Shown: one piece after another, positions 35,660 to 44,344 of the stretch
Numbering within the stretch: the stretch's first letter is position 1
How the letters are laid out: every line of letters begins with the position of its first letter
Assembly (NCBI RefSeq): GCF_003054025.1
Contig: NZ_QBKG01000005.1
Coordinates: forward strand, 101,409-165,408
Direction of reading: 5' to 3'
Source of the DNA: Capnocytophaga leadbetteri
GTDB taxonomy: Bacteria; Bacteroidota; Bacteroidia; Flavobacteriales; Flavobacteriaceae
DNA: 64,000 bases
Made by a program: the position numbers and the translations under genes
Notes under the pieces: generated by a model
The model's database searches: none
What the model was told of the DNA's origin: nothing
The model's input: only the letters and a program-made list of their open reading frames with translations

Positions 35660-38107
35660 ATGTATTTCGTAGATGTCATATTGCCCCTTTCGCTCAATAA
35701 GCTCTATACCTATCGTATCAATGAGCAAGAAGCGCTTTTCCTCAAAAAGGGAATGCGCATAGCGGTACCCTTTGGCAAAACGAAAGTCTATACCGCTATC
35801 GCATACGAAATACATACTAACGAACCCGTATACGAAACTAAAGATATAGCTTATATATTAGACGAAACCCCTATAGTAACCGAGCGACAACTCGCCCTCT
35901 GGCAGTGGATAGCCCAATACTATATGTGCACCTTGGGCGAGGTGATGAAAGCCGCCCTACCTACTGCTTTTATATTAGAAAGTGAAACCATCATAGAAAT
36001 AGACGAAAAAGAGATGGACAGCCAGCTTTTTAGCGATGACGAATGGCAGGTATACGAAGCGCTACATTATAAAACAGCTCTAACAGGCAGTGAGGTAAGC
36101 CGTATAATTCCTAAGAAAAAGACGCTAAAAGTACTAAAGAGTTTAGTAGAAAAAGGAGCAGCAAGAGTTTCCGAAAAGATTTTTGAAAAGTACGTACCAA
36201 AGCTTATTAAGTATGTGCGATTAGCTCCTGCTTATCAAACAGAAGCGGGACTAAAAGAAGCCTTAACAATATTAGGGCGAGCTCAGAAACAAAAACAGTT
36301 GATTATGGCGTATTTCACCCATATCAACAAAGAAAAAACACCTCTGAAAGCCGATACACTTATAGAAATAGCCAAAGTATCTGCTCCAATACTCAAAGCG
36401 GTTGTCGAAAAAGGCATTTTTGAAGAATATTACCTACAAAAAGACCGTGTGAGTTTTGCTGATGATGAAACTTCAACAGAAAGAAAACTTACAGCCGCAC
36501 AACAGACGACTCTCGCTTCTTTAAAACAACAATTCACTGAAAAGAAAACCGTTTTGCTACAAGGCGTGCCTGCTTCTGGCAAGACAGAACTCTACATAAG
36601 CCTGATAAAAGAATGCTTAGAGAGAGGGCAACAAGCACTATACCTACTGCCCGAAATAGGACTGACAGTCCACTTAATCAATCGATTAAAAAAGCACTTT
36701 GGGCAACACCTATCAGTATACCATTCTAAATACAGCACCAATGAGCGGGTCGAGGTGTGGAACAACATATTGCATAACCACCCTAAAGCGCAAGTGGTTG
36801 TTGGGGTGCGCTCATCGGTATACCTACCTTTTCAAAATTTAGGTTTAGTGGTGATAGATGAAGAGCACGATAGTTCTTATCGGCAGTTCGACCCAGCACC
36901 ACGCCTACAAGCCCGCGATACGGCTATTATGCTATCAAGCTTTTTTGGAGCGCATACCCTGCTGGGTAGTGCAACTCCTTCGGTAGAAAGTATGTATAAC
37001 GTAAAGCAACAAAAATATGGCTTTGCTTATTTAGGCGAACGGTATGCTAACTATATGCCACCTCTTATCGAAATCATCGACCTAAAGGACAAGCAACATC
37101 GCAAGCAAATGACGGGGCATTTCTCCGATGCGCTGATAAAGGCTATAGAGCAAACGTTGAGCGAAGGGCGACAAGTGTTGCTCTATCAGAACAGACGAGG
37201 CTATGCGCCTATAGTGCAGTGTACTCATTGTGGCACCATACCTCAATGTCCTCACTGCGATGTAAGTTTAACCTTTCACCAAGGCAGTCAGCAGTTGCGC
37301 TGCCACTACTGTGGTTATAGCATACCGATGTATAAAACCTGTGTAGCCTGCGGAAGTATTGATTTGAAAACCAAAGGTGTAGGTACGGAGCAAATCAGCA
37401 AAGAGTTATCAGAACTATTCCCCAACGCTCACATCGATCGTATGGATCAAGATACCACCAATGGCAAATACGGTTATGAGAAAATATTATCAGATTTTGA
37501 ACAGCAAGAAACCCAAATTTTGGTAGGTACCCAAATGATTACCAAAGGTTTGGACTTTACCAATGTGGGCTTAGTAGGGGTTATGAATGCCGATGCTGCT
37601 ATCCACTCCCCTGACTATAGGGCGTATGAGCGGAGTTTTCAACTGCTGATGCAAGTATCAGGGCGTGCAGGACGTAGTGCCCAACAAGGGCGCGTGCTTA
37701 TCCAGACCTATAACCCTCAGCATCCGGTACTACTACAGGTATTGCGCAGCGACTTCAGAGGGCTCTACCAACACCAAATAGAGGAACGAACTGCCTTTGG
37801 CTATCCACCGCTAATACAAATGATAAAAATCACACTTAGGCATACTGACTTCAACCGCGTAAGCGAAGGAGCCGATTGGTTTGCCAAAGCCTTAAGAGAG
37901 AAGATAGTACAAGAAGGTGTAAGCGTATTAGGACCCGAATTTCCTGCTATACCGCGCATTCGCAATGAATATATAAAAGAAATATTAGTAAAAATTGATG
38001 CTCAAAAAGCCTCCATACGGCAACTAAAAGCACTAATTTTGCGTACAGAAGTATCGCTACAGTCTATAGGTAGTTTTAGAGCGATAAGAATAAGTTATTT
38101 GGTGTAA
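35660..38107 (+). CDS. priA: Primosomal protein N' (replication restart helicase)
   Basis: An 815-residue PriA from the ATG at 35660 (an in-frame TTG lies 3 bases earlier). Order: N-terminal DNA-binding domain (MYFVDVILPLSLNKLYTYRI), winged-helix region, helicase domain with Walker A LLQGVPASGKTE near residue 300 and DEEH box IDEEHDSSY near 398, eight zinc-binding cysteines between about 520 and 565 (CTHCGTIPQCPHC, CHYCGYSI, CVACGS), and motif V-VI region with QVSGRAGRSAQQGR. It reloads the replisome at stalled forks. Walker A reads PASGKTE where many PriA proteins have TGSGKTE. Confidence 0.95.
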   Translation: MYFVDVILPLSLNKLYTYRINEQEALFLKKGMRIAVPFGKTKVYTAIAYEIHTNEPVYETKDIAYILDETPIVTERQLALWQWIAQYYMCTLGEVMKAALPTAFILESETIIEIDEKEMDSQLFSDDEWQVYEALHYKTALTGSEVSRIIPKKKTLKVLKSLVEKGAARVSEKIFEKYVPKLIKYVRLAPAYQTEAGLKEALTILGRAQKQKQLIMAYFTHINKEKTPLKADTLIEIAKVSAPILKAVVEKGIFEEYYLQKDRVSFADDETSTERKLTAAQQTTLASLKQQFTEKKTVLLQGVPASGKTELYISLIKECLERGQQALYLLPEIGLTVHLINRLKKHFGQHLSVYHSKYSTNERVEVWNNILHNHPKAQVVVGVRSSVYLPFQNLGLVVIDEEHDSSYRQFDPAPRLQARDTAIMLSSFFGAHTLLGSATPSVESMYNVKQQKYGFAYLGERYANYMPPLIEIIDLKDKQHRKQMTGHFSDALIKAIEQTLSEGRQVLLYQNRRGYAPIVQCTHCGTIPQCPHCDVSLTFHQGSQQLRCHYCGYSIPMYKTCVACGSIDLKTKGVGTEQISKELSELFPNAHIDRMDQDTTNGKYGYEKILSDFEQQETQILVGTQMITKGLDFTNVGLVGVMNADAAIHSPDYRAYERSFQLLMQVSGRAGRSAQQGRVLIQTYNPQHPVLLQVLRSDFRGLYQHQIEERTAFGYPPLIQMIKITLRHTDFNRVSEGADWFAKALREKIVQEGVSVLGPEFPAIPRIRNEYIKEILVKIDAQKASIRQLKALILRTEVSLQSIGSFRAIRISYLV

Positions 38108-38133
38108 GAAGTGAATATTTTACTAATGATTAG

Positions 38134-38163
38134 TTGCTAATTGTCAATATTTTATTACTTTTG
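38134..38163 (+). promoter_or_regulatory. Promoter very close to the NlpC/P60 start
   Basis: TTG at 38134-38136, 19 bases, TACTTTTG at 38156-38163. Transcription would begin around 38168-38170, leaving only about 2-10 leader bases before the ATG codons at 38172 and 38178. Confidence 0.75.
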
Positions 38164-38177
38164 CAAACGTGATGAAT

Positions 38178-38960
38178 ATGAAGATTTTAGATACACCCTA
38201 CGGGATATGCCATTTAAGCGTAGTGCCCGTGCGCTTAGCTCCTGATGAAGGGGCTGAAATGGTAACGCAATTGCTCTTTGGCGAGTTGCTACAAGTGCTA
38301 GAAAAACACAACAGCTGGAGTTATATACGGCTACTCTTTGACAACACTGAAGGATGGGTAGACAACAACCAAATTACCGAAATATCGGATAAAGACTACC
38401 GCAAGTCGCTAAAAAAGAAAGACAAATACGCTCATAAATGGCTTACAAATCTCCGCCTAAAGACCGGAGATGACCTTTTTCTGCACATTCCCAAAGGGGC
38501 TACCTTTTCACATAACCATCTGTTGCACACTTCTCAATCTACTCAGCGACCATCAAATAAGGGCGTGGTAGCTACAGCTTTAGAGTATCTAAATGTTCCC
38601 TACTTATCGGGTGGCAAAACACCTTTTGGCATAGACGCTTCTGGATTAGTGCAAATGGTGTTCAAGTTAAACGGTATACACCTACCCCGCACTGCCGACC
38701 GACAGGCGCTTTGCGGAAGTGCTATCAGCTTTATAGAAGAGAGTCAAGCCGGCGACTTAGCTTTCTTTGATGATGAAGAAGGTAATATCATACACGTAGG
38801 CATATTGTTGGGCGACAATAAAATCATTCATTCATACGGCAAAGTACGGATAGACCGTTTAGACCACATCGGTATTTTCAACAGCGAACTGCGCAATTAT
38901 ACTCACCAACTCAGAACAATGCGCACAATGGCATCTGAAAGACTAACGACTAAAGACTAA
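38178..38960 (+). CDS. NlpC/P60 (C40) protein lacking the catalytic cysteine
   Basis: About 260 residues. Residues 1-70 are an SH3-like domain (VWLRDNTEGWVDNNQ-type pattern, here LFDNTEGWVDNNQI), and residues about 125-255 the NlpC/P60 fold (YLNVPYLSGGKTPFGID). In active relatives the next residues are CSG; here codon 154 is GCT, giving IDASGLVQMVF, so the nucleophile is alanine. The catalytic His (NIIHVG, His206) remains. No signal peptide is seen. It is followed 18 bases later by dapB, which makes a diaminopimelate precursor. Family assignment is firm; loss of peptidase activity is inferred from the residue. Start chosen between ATG 38172 and 38178 by distance to the promoter. Confidence 0.85.
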   Translation: MKILDTPYGICHLSVVPVRLAPDEGAEMVTQLLFGELLQVLEKHNSWSYIRLLFDNTEGWVDNNQITEISDKDYRKSLKKKDKYAHKWLTNLRLKTGDDLFLHIPKGATFSHNHLLHTSQSTQRPSNKGVVATALEYLNVPYLSGGKTPFGIDASGLVQMVFKLNGIHLPRTADRQALCGSAISFIEESQAGDLAFFDDEEGNIIHVGILLGDNKIIHSYGKVRIDRLDHIGIFNSELRNYTHQLRTMRTMASERLTTKD

Positions 38961-38978
38961 CAACTAATAATCAAACAA

Positions 38979-39683
38979 ATGAAAATAGCACTTCTTGGTT
39001 ATGGCAAAATGGGCAAAACTATTGAGCAGATAGCCCTTAAAAGAGGACACGAAATTGTACTCAAAATAGATAACGACCACACTGATTACGACATCACTCA
39101 AGCCGATGTCGCCATAGAGTTTAGCACTCCTAACAGCGCTTTTGCTAATATCAGCAACTGCCTGCGCCACCGCGTACCCGTGGTAGCGGGCACTACTGGT
39201 TGGTTAGCTCATTATGATGAGGCGGTAGCCCTATGCAAAACTCACGATACGGCATTCTTATACGCCTCAAACTTCAGTGTAGGAGTAAATATTTTCTTTG
39301 CTCTCAATCAAACCTTAGCCAAACTGATGGCTTCCTTAAACGATTACCACATCAGCATAGAGGAAATTCACCACACACAAAAATTAGATGCTCCCAGCGG
39401 AACCGCTATCACCCTTGCTGAAGGTATTATAGCCGAAACCGATAAGACCGCTTGGCAATTGGGTACTACTGCTGATGAAAACATTATACCAATAGAAGCC
39501 AAACGCATCGGCAATACCCCTGGTACCCATATAGTAACTTATAGCAGCGATATAGACACTATAGAGATAAAGCATACTGCCCACAACCGCAATGGTTTTG
39601 CCTTAGGTGCTGTAATAGCTGCCGAATGGCTACTCAACAAAAAAGGCACTTATTCTATGAAAGATGTTCTAAATCTAAAATAA
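38979..39683 (+). CDS. dapB: 4-hydroxy-tetrahydrodipicolinate reductase
   Basis: A 234-residue enzyme of the diaminopimelate/lysine pathway. The nucleotide-binding motif is LLGYGKMGKTIEQIA at the N-terminus. The catalytic region EEIHHTQKLDAPSGTA carries the His-His and Lys of the family signature. The length is the short type common in Bacteroidota. It follows the NlpC/P60 gene by 18 bases; both concern peptidoglycan (the precursor and a wall-binding fold), which may explain the pairing. Signal peptidase I is usually close to dapB in flavobacteria, as here. Confidence 0.95.
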   Translation: MKIALLGYGKMGKTIEQIALKRGHEIVLKIDNDHTDYDITQADVAIEFSTPNSAFANISNCLRHRVPVVAGTTGWLAHYDEAVALCKTHDTAFLYASNFSVGVNIFFALNQTLAKLMASLNDYHISIEEIHHTQKLDAPSGTAITLAEGIIAETDKTAWQLGTTADENIIPIEAKRIGNTPGTHIVTYSSDIDTIEIKHTAHNRNGFALGAVIAAEWLLNKKGTYSMKDVLNLK

Positions 39684-39699
39684 ATTTAAGCCTAACTGC

Positions 39700-39729
39700 T
39701 TTCTCAAAAGAAAAAAGGCATTATCTTTG
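39700..39729 (+). promoter_or_regulatory. Probable promoter for HAD-lepB-wbqC
   Basis: TATCTTTG at 39722-39729 is a good -7 element; the -33 position (39700-39703) reads TTTC rather than TTTG. It lies 28 bases before the HAD start. Confidence 0.6.
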
Positions 39730-39757
39730 CAGTGCAAAATAACAACTTACAATTTTT

Positions 39758-40564
39758 ATGTATAAAATCATTTTTTCGGATATAGATGGTACTCTGCTAA
39801 ATGGAGACCGCACCCTCTCTGAAGCTACCATCAGGCAAGTAAAAAGACTGAAAAATACTATTCCTTTCATACTAGTATCCTCTCGGATGCCTGACCAAAT
39901 GTACCACCTGCAGAAGGATTTAGGTATAGAAGGGTTACCGATTATCGCTTATAACGGAGGGTTGGTGCTCAACGGCGAAAAGGTACTACATAGCGCAGTC
40001 ATACCCTACCCTGTCCTAAAGGAAATTGTTACTATTAATGAAGAAAAGTTTGGCGGAGAGATACACATCAGTTTTTATCGCAATAATAAATGGTATGCCC
40101 CCCAATACGACCAATGGGCAAAACGCGAAGAAAACAATACTTTAGTAAGTCCTACAATACGCCCTAACCGAGAAGTTTTATCAAGGTGGGAAGCCGAGCA
40201 AAAAGGAGCCCATAAATTAATGTTAATGGGTGAAAAGAATCTTATAGAGTCAATGTTTCAGCTATTGAATGAAAAATATGCCTCTGTTATGCAGATATAC
40301 AGAGCTAAAGACACCTATATAGAGGTTGCTGACATTAGTATTTCTAAACTTACAGGGGTAAAAATTGTATTAGACGAGGTATACCACCTATCATTAAACG
40401 AGACTATAGCTTTCGGCGATAACTATAATGATTTAGAGATGCTCAAAGGGGTAGGTTGTGGGGTAGCCGTAGACAATGCCCGCGATGAGGTAAAAGCTGT
40501 AGCCAAACATCTAACAGACCACCATTCTAAAGACGGGGTTGCCTCTTTCTTAGAGAAATTATAG
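39758..40564 (+). CDS. Cof-type HAD-IIB phosphatase
   Basis: A 268-residue haloacid-dehalogenase hydrolase of the C2-capped Cof type. Motif I FSDIDGTLL (two catalytic Asp near residues 7-9), motif II LVSSRMP, a Lys in the KLTGVKIVL region, and motif IV FGDNYNDLEML are all present. Members dephosphorylate sugar phosphates, flavin nucleotides or PLP; the substrate here cannot be told. It is transcribed with lepB, which begins 31 bases later beyond an AT-rich repeat-like spacer. Confidence 0.9.
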   Translation: MYKIIFSDIDGTLLNGDRTLSEATIRQVKRLKNTIPFILVSSRMPDQMYHLQKDLGIEGLPIIAYNGGLVLNGEKVLHSAVIPYPVLKEIVTINEEKFGGEIHISFYRNNKWYAPQYDQWAKREENNTLVSPTIRPNREVLSRWEAEQKGAHKLMLMGEKNLIESMFQLLNEKYASVMQIYRAKDTYIEVADISISKLTGVKIVLDEVYHLSLNETIAFGDNYNDLEMLKGVGCGVAVDNARDEVKAVAKHLTDHHSKDGVASFLEKL

Positions 40565-40595
40565 CATAATTCACCATTGATAATTCATAATTAAT

Positions 40596-42134
40596 ATGAT
40601 ATACATTTACATTTTAATTGCAGTACAACTGCTAAACGGACTTTTCTTCTGGAAAGGATATGAAAAAGCAGGTTACAAAGGGTGGCAAGCCTTTGTACCT
40701 TTTTATAATACGGTGATATTTTTAAGAATCATCGAACGCCCTTGGTGGTGGGTATTTCTACTCTACCTACCTGTGATAGGCAACATTATGGCAATAGTGA
40801 TGAACTACGAGTGGCTACACGTATTTGGTTACCGTCAAAAACGCTATACCCTCTTATCAGTTGTCACCCTTGGGCTTTTTACTGCCTACTTGATGTACCA
40901 ACCAAAAGTAGTATATGTAGGAAAAGACTATGAGGTGATTAAGAAAAATGTCTCTACTTGGATTAGCGCCACTCTCTTTGCTGTAGTAGCAGCTTCAGCT
41001 ATCCACACCTACTTCATTCAGCCGTATATGATACCTACCTCATCATTAGAGAAAACTCTATTAGTAGGCGATTTTCTTTTTGTGAGCAAGTTTCACTACG
41101 GAGTGCGCATCCCTATGACCCCTCTATCCCTACCGATGGTACACGATTCTATACCAATAATAGGCACTAAATCATACCTAAAAGTACCTCAGCTACCTTA
41201 CCTGCGCCTACCTGCTTTTCAGAAAGTAGAGCGCAATGATATTACGGTGTTCAACTGGCCTACCGACACAGTACAATACTTCCGCGACAACTCTAAAATA
41301 CACATCGATAAGCCTATCGACAAAAAATCTAACTACGTAAAACGCACCGTAGCCGTAGCGGGTGATAAACTGCAAATCATAGACGGCGATGTTTGGATAA
41401 ATGGTAAAAAAGAAATCTATCCTGTAAGGGCTAAATTGCAAAGCTCTTATATAGTAGTAACTCAGCCCAATATAGACCTTTCGCCACAGCTGATGTACCA
41501 ACAATTTGGTGTAACTGACCCTTCGGGAATGATAGCTGCTAACACCTATATTTTCACCTCACTCACTGACGAGGTAGCGCAAGCCTTAGCTAAAAGTGCA
41601 GGCATAGTATCGGTAACTCGCAACATCAACGACAAAGGCTATAATCCTGCTATATTCCCTCATTCACCTGCTTTCCCTTGGAATGAAGATAATTATGGCC
41701 CTATTACCATACCTGCTAAAGGAGCAAGTGTAGCACTATCAGTAGATAACCTACCGCTGTATAAGCGCATTATCAAAGAGTACGAACACAATACTTTGGA
41801 AGTAAGAGGAACAGAGATTTATATTAACGGACAAAAAGCGAGTTCGTACACCTTTAAGCAGGATTATTACTGGATGATGGGGGATAACCGCCACAATTCA
41901 GAAGATAGTAGGTTCTGGGGCTTTGTGCCAGAAGACCATATCGTAGGCAAGCCCGTACTCATCTGGATGAGCCTCGATAAAAACCAAAGTGGATTTAACA
42001 AAATTCGTTGGAAACGCCTCTTTACCACTGTGAATGGAGAAGGAGAGCCCGTATCATACAGTTGGGTAGTTCTATTACTCTTAGGCGGATGGGCAGGCTA
42101 CAACTTCTTACGAAAGAAAAAAGTAAAAGAATAA
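40596..42134 (+). CDS. lepB: Signal peptidase I, long Bacteroidota form
   Basis: A 512-residue membrane protease that cleaves Sec and Tat signal peptides. The N-terminus (about 1-105) has three to four hydrophobic segments of the type seen ahead of flavobacterial LepB. The S26 domain starts near 125. The nucleophile is Ser150 in IPTSSLEKTLLVGDF, the general base is Lys249 in NYVKRTVAVAGD, and MMGDNRHNSEDSR is the conserved box E. A second membrane span lies near the C-terminus. A large insertion (about residues 170-400) is usual for the phylum. Its stop codon overlaps the next start (TAATG). Confidence 0.94.
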   Translation: MIYIYILIAVQLLNGLFFWKGYEKAGYKGWQAFVPFYNTVIFLRIIERPWWWVFLLYLPVIGNIMAIVMNYEWLHVFGYRQKRYTLLSVVTLGLFTAYLMYQPKVVYVGKDYEVIKKNVSTWISATLFAVVAASAIHTYFIQPYMIPTSSLEKTLLVGDFLFVSKFHYGVRIPMTPLSLPMVHDSIPIIGTKSYLKVPQLPYLRLPAFQKVERNDITVFNWPTDTVQYFRDNSKIHIDKPIDKKSNYVKRTVAVAGDKLQIIDGDVWINGKKEIYPVRAKLQSSYIVVTQPNIDLSPQLMYQQFGVTDPSGMIAANTYIFTSLTDEVAQALAKSAGIVSVTRNINDKGYNPAIFPHSPAFPWNEDNYGPITIPAKGASVALSVDNLPLYKRIIKEYEHNTLEVRGTEIYINGQKASSYTFKQDYYWMMGDNRHNSEDSRFWGFVPEDHIVGKPVLIWMSLDKNQSGFNKIRWKRLFTTVNGEGEPVSYSWVVLLLLGGWAGYNFLRKKKVKE

Positions 42135-42772
42135 TGACAGAGCAAGTATTATTACACCCTACTTATTTCCCTTCAATAGCACAATTTCACCTAATACTCA
42201 GTTATCCGTGCGTGTTAGAAGTATCTGATAATTATCAGAAGCAAACGCTTAGAAATAGAGCTTATATCTATGGTGCTAATGGCAAACAAGCCTTAAATCT
42301 ACCCATTAAACACGTAGGAGGTGAAAATGGCAGACAGCTATTCAAAGATGTGAAGGTAGAAAACCATTTCCCTTGGCAACACCTACATTGGAAGAGCTTA
42401 GAAACCGCCTATCGCACTTCGCCTTATTTTGAATATTACGAAGACGATTTAGTGCGTATCTTTGAGAAGTCTTATACCTACTTATTAGATGTAAATATAG
42501 ACACCATAGAAACCATTTTGGCCTGCCTATTGGTAAATATCAACTTTGATAAAACGAGTACTTACGAAGCGCAGCCCGAAGCTGTGAAAGACTATCGCTA
42601 CTTAAGTAGTGCTAAGAAAGAAGTTGATGTAACTATGGAGCCCTATCACCAGATATTTTCAGATAAACACGGTTTTATAAAGAATCTATCAGTGTTAGAT
42701 TTGCTATTTCACGAAGGCCCTAACACTCTCGATTACTTAAACAATGTAAGTATAGGTACGATAAACTTATAA
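42134..42772 (+). CDS. WbqC-family protein
   Basis: A 212-residue protein, starting at the ATG that overlaps the lepB stop; an upstream in-frame start would run deep into lepB and is not credible. The family pattern is visible: LLHPTYFPSIAQFHLIL, RNRAYIYGANGKQALNLPIKH, and FPWQHLHWKSLETAYRTSPYFEYY. WbqC-like proteins occur in O-antigen clusters and next to lepB in flavobacteria. Their biochemical role is unknown, and glycine or acyl transfer to sugars has been suggested. A long perfect inverted repeat follows the stop. Confidence 0.88.
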   Translation: MTEQVLLHPTYFPSIAQFHLILSYPCVLEVSDNYQKQTLRNRAYIYGANGKQALNLPIKHVGGENGRQLFKDVKVENHFPWQHLHWKSLETAYRTSPYFEYYEDDLVRIFEKSYTYLLDVNIDTIETILACLLVNINFDKTSTYEAQPEAVKDYRYLSSAKKEVDVTMEPYHQIFSDKHGFIKNLSVLDLLFHEGPNTLDYLNNVSIGTINL

Positions 42773-42774
42773 AC

Positions 42775-42820
42775 AAAGTTGTGTAATTACACGAAGTGAA
42801 GCGTGTAATTACACAACTTT
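42775..42820. terminator. Perfect 19-bp inverted repeat after wbqC
   Basis: Arms AAAGTTGTGTAATTACACG (42775-42793) and its exact complement (42802-42820) enclose an 8-base loop. The arm itself contains the palindrome GTGTAATTACAC. The following bases are only weakly T-rich, so it may be a terminator or an mRNA-stabilising 3' structure. Confidence 0.7.
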
Positions 42821-43112
42821 CACATTTTACAACACAAGATTGCTAACTCAATAAATACCTATACAAATCTGATATTTAAACACTTACAAAATAAAACAAC
42901 ATTAAAAAATAGTTTGGCACAGTATTTTCAGTACAATAAATGAAATAGGATGTTGAAAAAAGTATTATAAAACAAAAACTTATGAAAAAAACTATATTAC
43001 TTTTATTGTAATACTTTTTCAAAGACTAAAGTTATTATTTCTTTTGGAGTTAGTAGTAGTATTTATATGCATTGTGAAAAGAGCTCTCTAAGCAATTAGA
43101 GAGCTTTTTTTA
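42821..43112 (+). ncRNA. Candidate small RNA or gene remnant before cbpA
   Basis: This is most of a 393-base gene-free stretch (42773-43165). It ends in a clear terminator (43082-43111) although no gene precedes it. It contains a second inverted repeat, TTGAAAAA(A)GTATTA at 42953-42967 with TAATACTTTTTCAA at about 43008-43022. Inside that repeat there is a nine-codon frame at 42981 (MKKTILLLL, stop) that looks like the first residues of a lost signal peptide. No good promoter is seen; TTTG at 42913-42916 is the best -33 candidate. Either an sRNA or the scar of a deleted secreted-protein gene would fit. Confidence 0.35.
43082..43111 (+). terminator. Terminator with no gene in front
   Basis: Hairpin AGCTCTCTA (43082-43090) / TAGAGAGCT (43097-43105) with loop AGCAAT and a T run 43105-43111. 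The previous stop codon is more than 300 bases upstream, beyond another hairpin. Confidence 0.85.
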
Positions 43113-43113
43113 T

Positions 43114-43143
43114 TTGTCAATTGGTAATTATTTCGTACTTTTG
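43114..43143 (+). promoter_or_regulatory. Promoter for cbpA-cbpM
   Basis: TTG at 43114-43116, 19 bases, TACTTTTG at 43136-43143; 22 bases before the cbpA ATG. Confidence 0.8.
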
Positions 43144-43165
43144 CATTGATTCAAAATTATAACGT

Positions 43166-44050
43166 ATGATAGATTACTATAAAACTTTAGAGGTTAGTAA
43201 AACAGCTACTCAAGATGAAATCAAAAAAGCATATCGGAAGTTAGCGCGCAAATATCACCCTGATATGAACCCTAACGATAAGAATGCCGAACAAAAGTTT
43301 AAAGAAATTAACGAGGCAAACGAAGTACTTTCTAATCCCGAAAACCGTGCTAAATATGATAAATATGGTGAACACTGGCAACACGGCGAAGAATACGAAA
43401 GAGCCCAACAACAAGCACAAGGTGGGTTTGGAGGCTTTGCACAAGGCGACTTTCAAGAAGGTGACTATTCGGATTTCTTCCGCAATATGTTTGGCGGTCG
43501 TACAGAAGGCTTTGGTCGTGGGTATGGTAGAGCAGCGGGCAAGTTTAAAGGACAAGACATCTATGCCGATATGGAGCTTTCTTTGCGAGAAGCCGCAGTT
43601 ACTCAACAACGTACTTTTTCAGTAAACGGTCAGAATATACGTATTACTGTACCAGCAGGAATATATGAGGGGCTACAAATAAAGCTAAAAGGACACGGAC
43701 ATCAGGGGTATAATGGTGGACCAAACGGCGATTTATACATTACTTTCCACATAACACCTAATAATCAGTTTGAACGTGATGGAAACGACCTAAAAACCAC
43801 TGTTAATATCGACCTTTATACAGCTGTGCTCGGTGGCGAAGTGCTAATTGAAACCCTTAACGGCAAAGTGAAAATGAAAGTAGCTGCTGAAACCCAAAAC
43901 GGTACTACTGTACGCCTAAAAGGTAAAGGTATGCCTATCTACAAACAAGAAGGAGCTTTTGGAGACCTATTCGTTAGTTACCACGTCACTCTGCCCCAGA
44001 ATCTCACCGATAAACAAAAGGCATTATTCGAACAACTTAAAAATTCATAG
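43166..44050 (+). CDS. cbpA: DnaJ-class co-chaperone CbpA
   Basis: A 294-residue class B J protein. The J domain (1-66) has HPD at residues 31-33 in [12 protein letters not shown] Gly/Phe-rich region spans about 85-125 ([11 protein letters not shown]). Two C-terminal substrate-binding beta domains (about 130-290) follow without the four CXXCXGXG zinc motifs, which separates it from DnaJ. It stimulates DnaK ATPase, and CbpA proteins in enterobacteria also bind curved DNA. The inhibitor gene cbpM starts 2 bases after the stop, as in E. coli. Confidence 0.93.
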   Translation: MIDYYKTLEVSKTATQDEIKKAYRKLARKYHPDMNPNDKNAEQKFKEINEANEVLSNPENRAKYDKYGEHWQHGEEYERAQQQAQGGFGGFAQGDFQEGDYSDFFRNMFGGRTEGFGRGYGRAAGKFKGQDIYADMELSLREAAVTQQRTFSVNGQNIRITVPAGIYEGLQIKLKGHGHQGYNGGPNGDLYITFHITPNNQFERDGNDLKTTVNIDLYTAVLGGEVLIETLNGKVKMKVAAETQNGTTVRLKGKGMPIYKQEGAFGDLFVSYHVTLPQNLTDKQKALFEQLKNS

Positions 44051-44052
44051 TT

Positions 44053-44298
44053 ATGGAAGAAAGAATATCTAAAGAGGAAATAATCCGTTTGTACAATATA
44101 GAAATCTCATTTTTTAACGACCTCGTATCAAGCGGACTTATACAAACAGAGGTAATTGATAACACTACCTATCTGCACTACGACCAGCTTACTGCTTTCG
44201 AGCGCTTTACTAACTGGCATTACGACTTAGAGGTAAATATGGCTGGCCTCGAAATTATTCATCATCTACTCCAACAGATAGAAGCACTTAAACATTAA
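44053..44298 (+). CDS. cbpM: CbpM-like chaperone modulator
   Basis: An 81-residue MerR-like small helical protein (ERISKEEIIRLYNIEISFFNDLV at the N-terminus and a C-terminal coiled helix EIIHHLLQQIEALKH). Position directly after cbpA and the length match CbpM, which binds the J domain and blocks its action. Sequence similarity to E. coli CbpM is low by eye, so the call leans on context. A bidirectional terminator follows. Confidence 0.82.
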   Translation: MEERISKEEIIRLYNIEISFFNDLVSSGLIQTEVIDNTTYLHYDQLTAFERFTNWHYDLEVNMAGLEIIHHLLQQIEALKH

Positions 44299-44300
44299 AT

Positions 44301-44338
44301 AATAATAAGGGGTGAATTGTCATTCACTCCTTATTATT
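44301..44338. terminator. Bidirectional terminator between cbpM and tatD
   Basis: A 17-bp inverted repeat (44301-44317 with 44322-44338) has one G-U pair and loop TGTC. A-rich and T-rich ends serve both converging transcripts. Confidence 0.88.
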
Positions 44339-44344
44339 TTATTA

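Noticed and set aside
42008..42133. An N-terminal extension of the WbqC protein inside lepB.
   Set aside because: The extension reads out of frame through the conserved lepB C-terminus. The ATG at 42134 overlapping the lepB stop gives the family's normal N-terminus.
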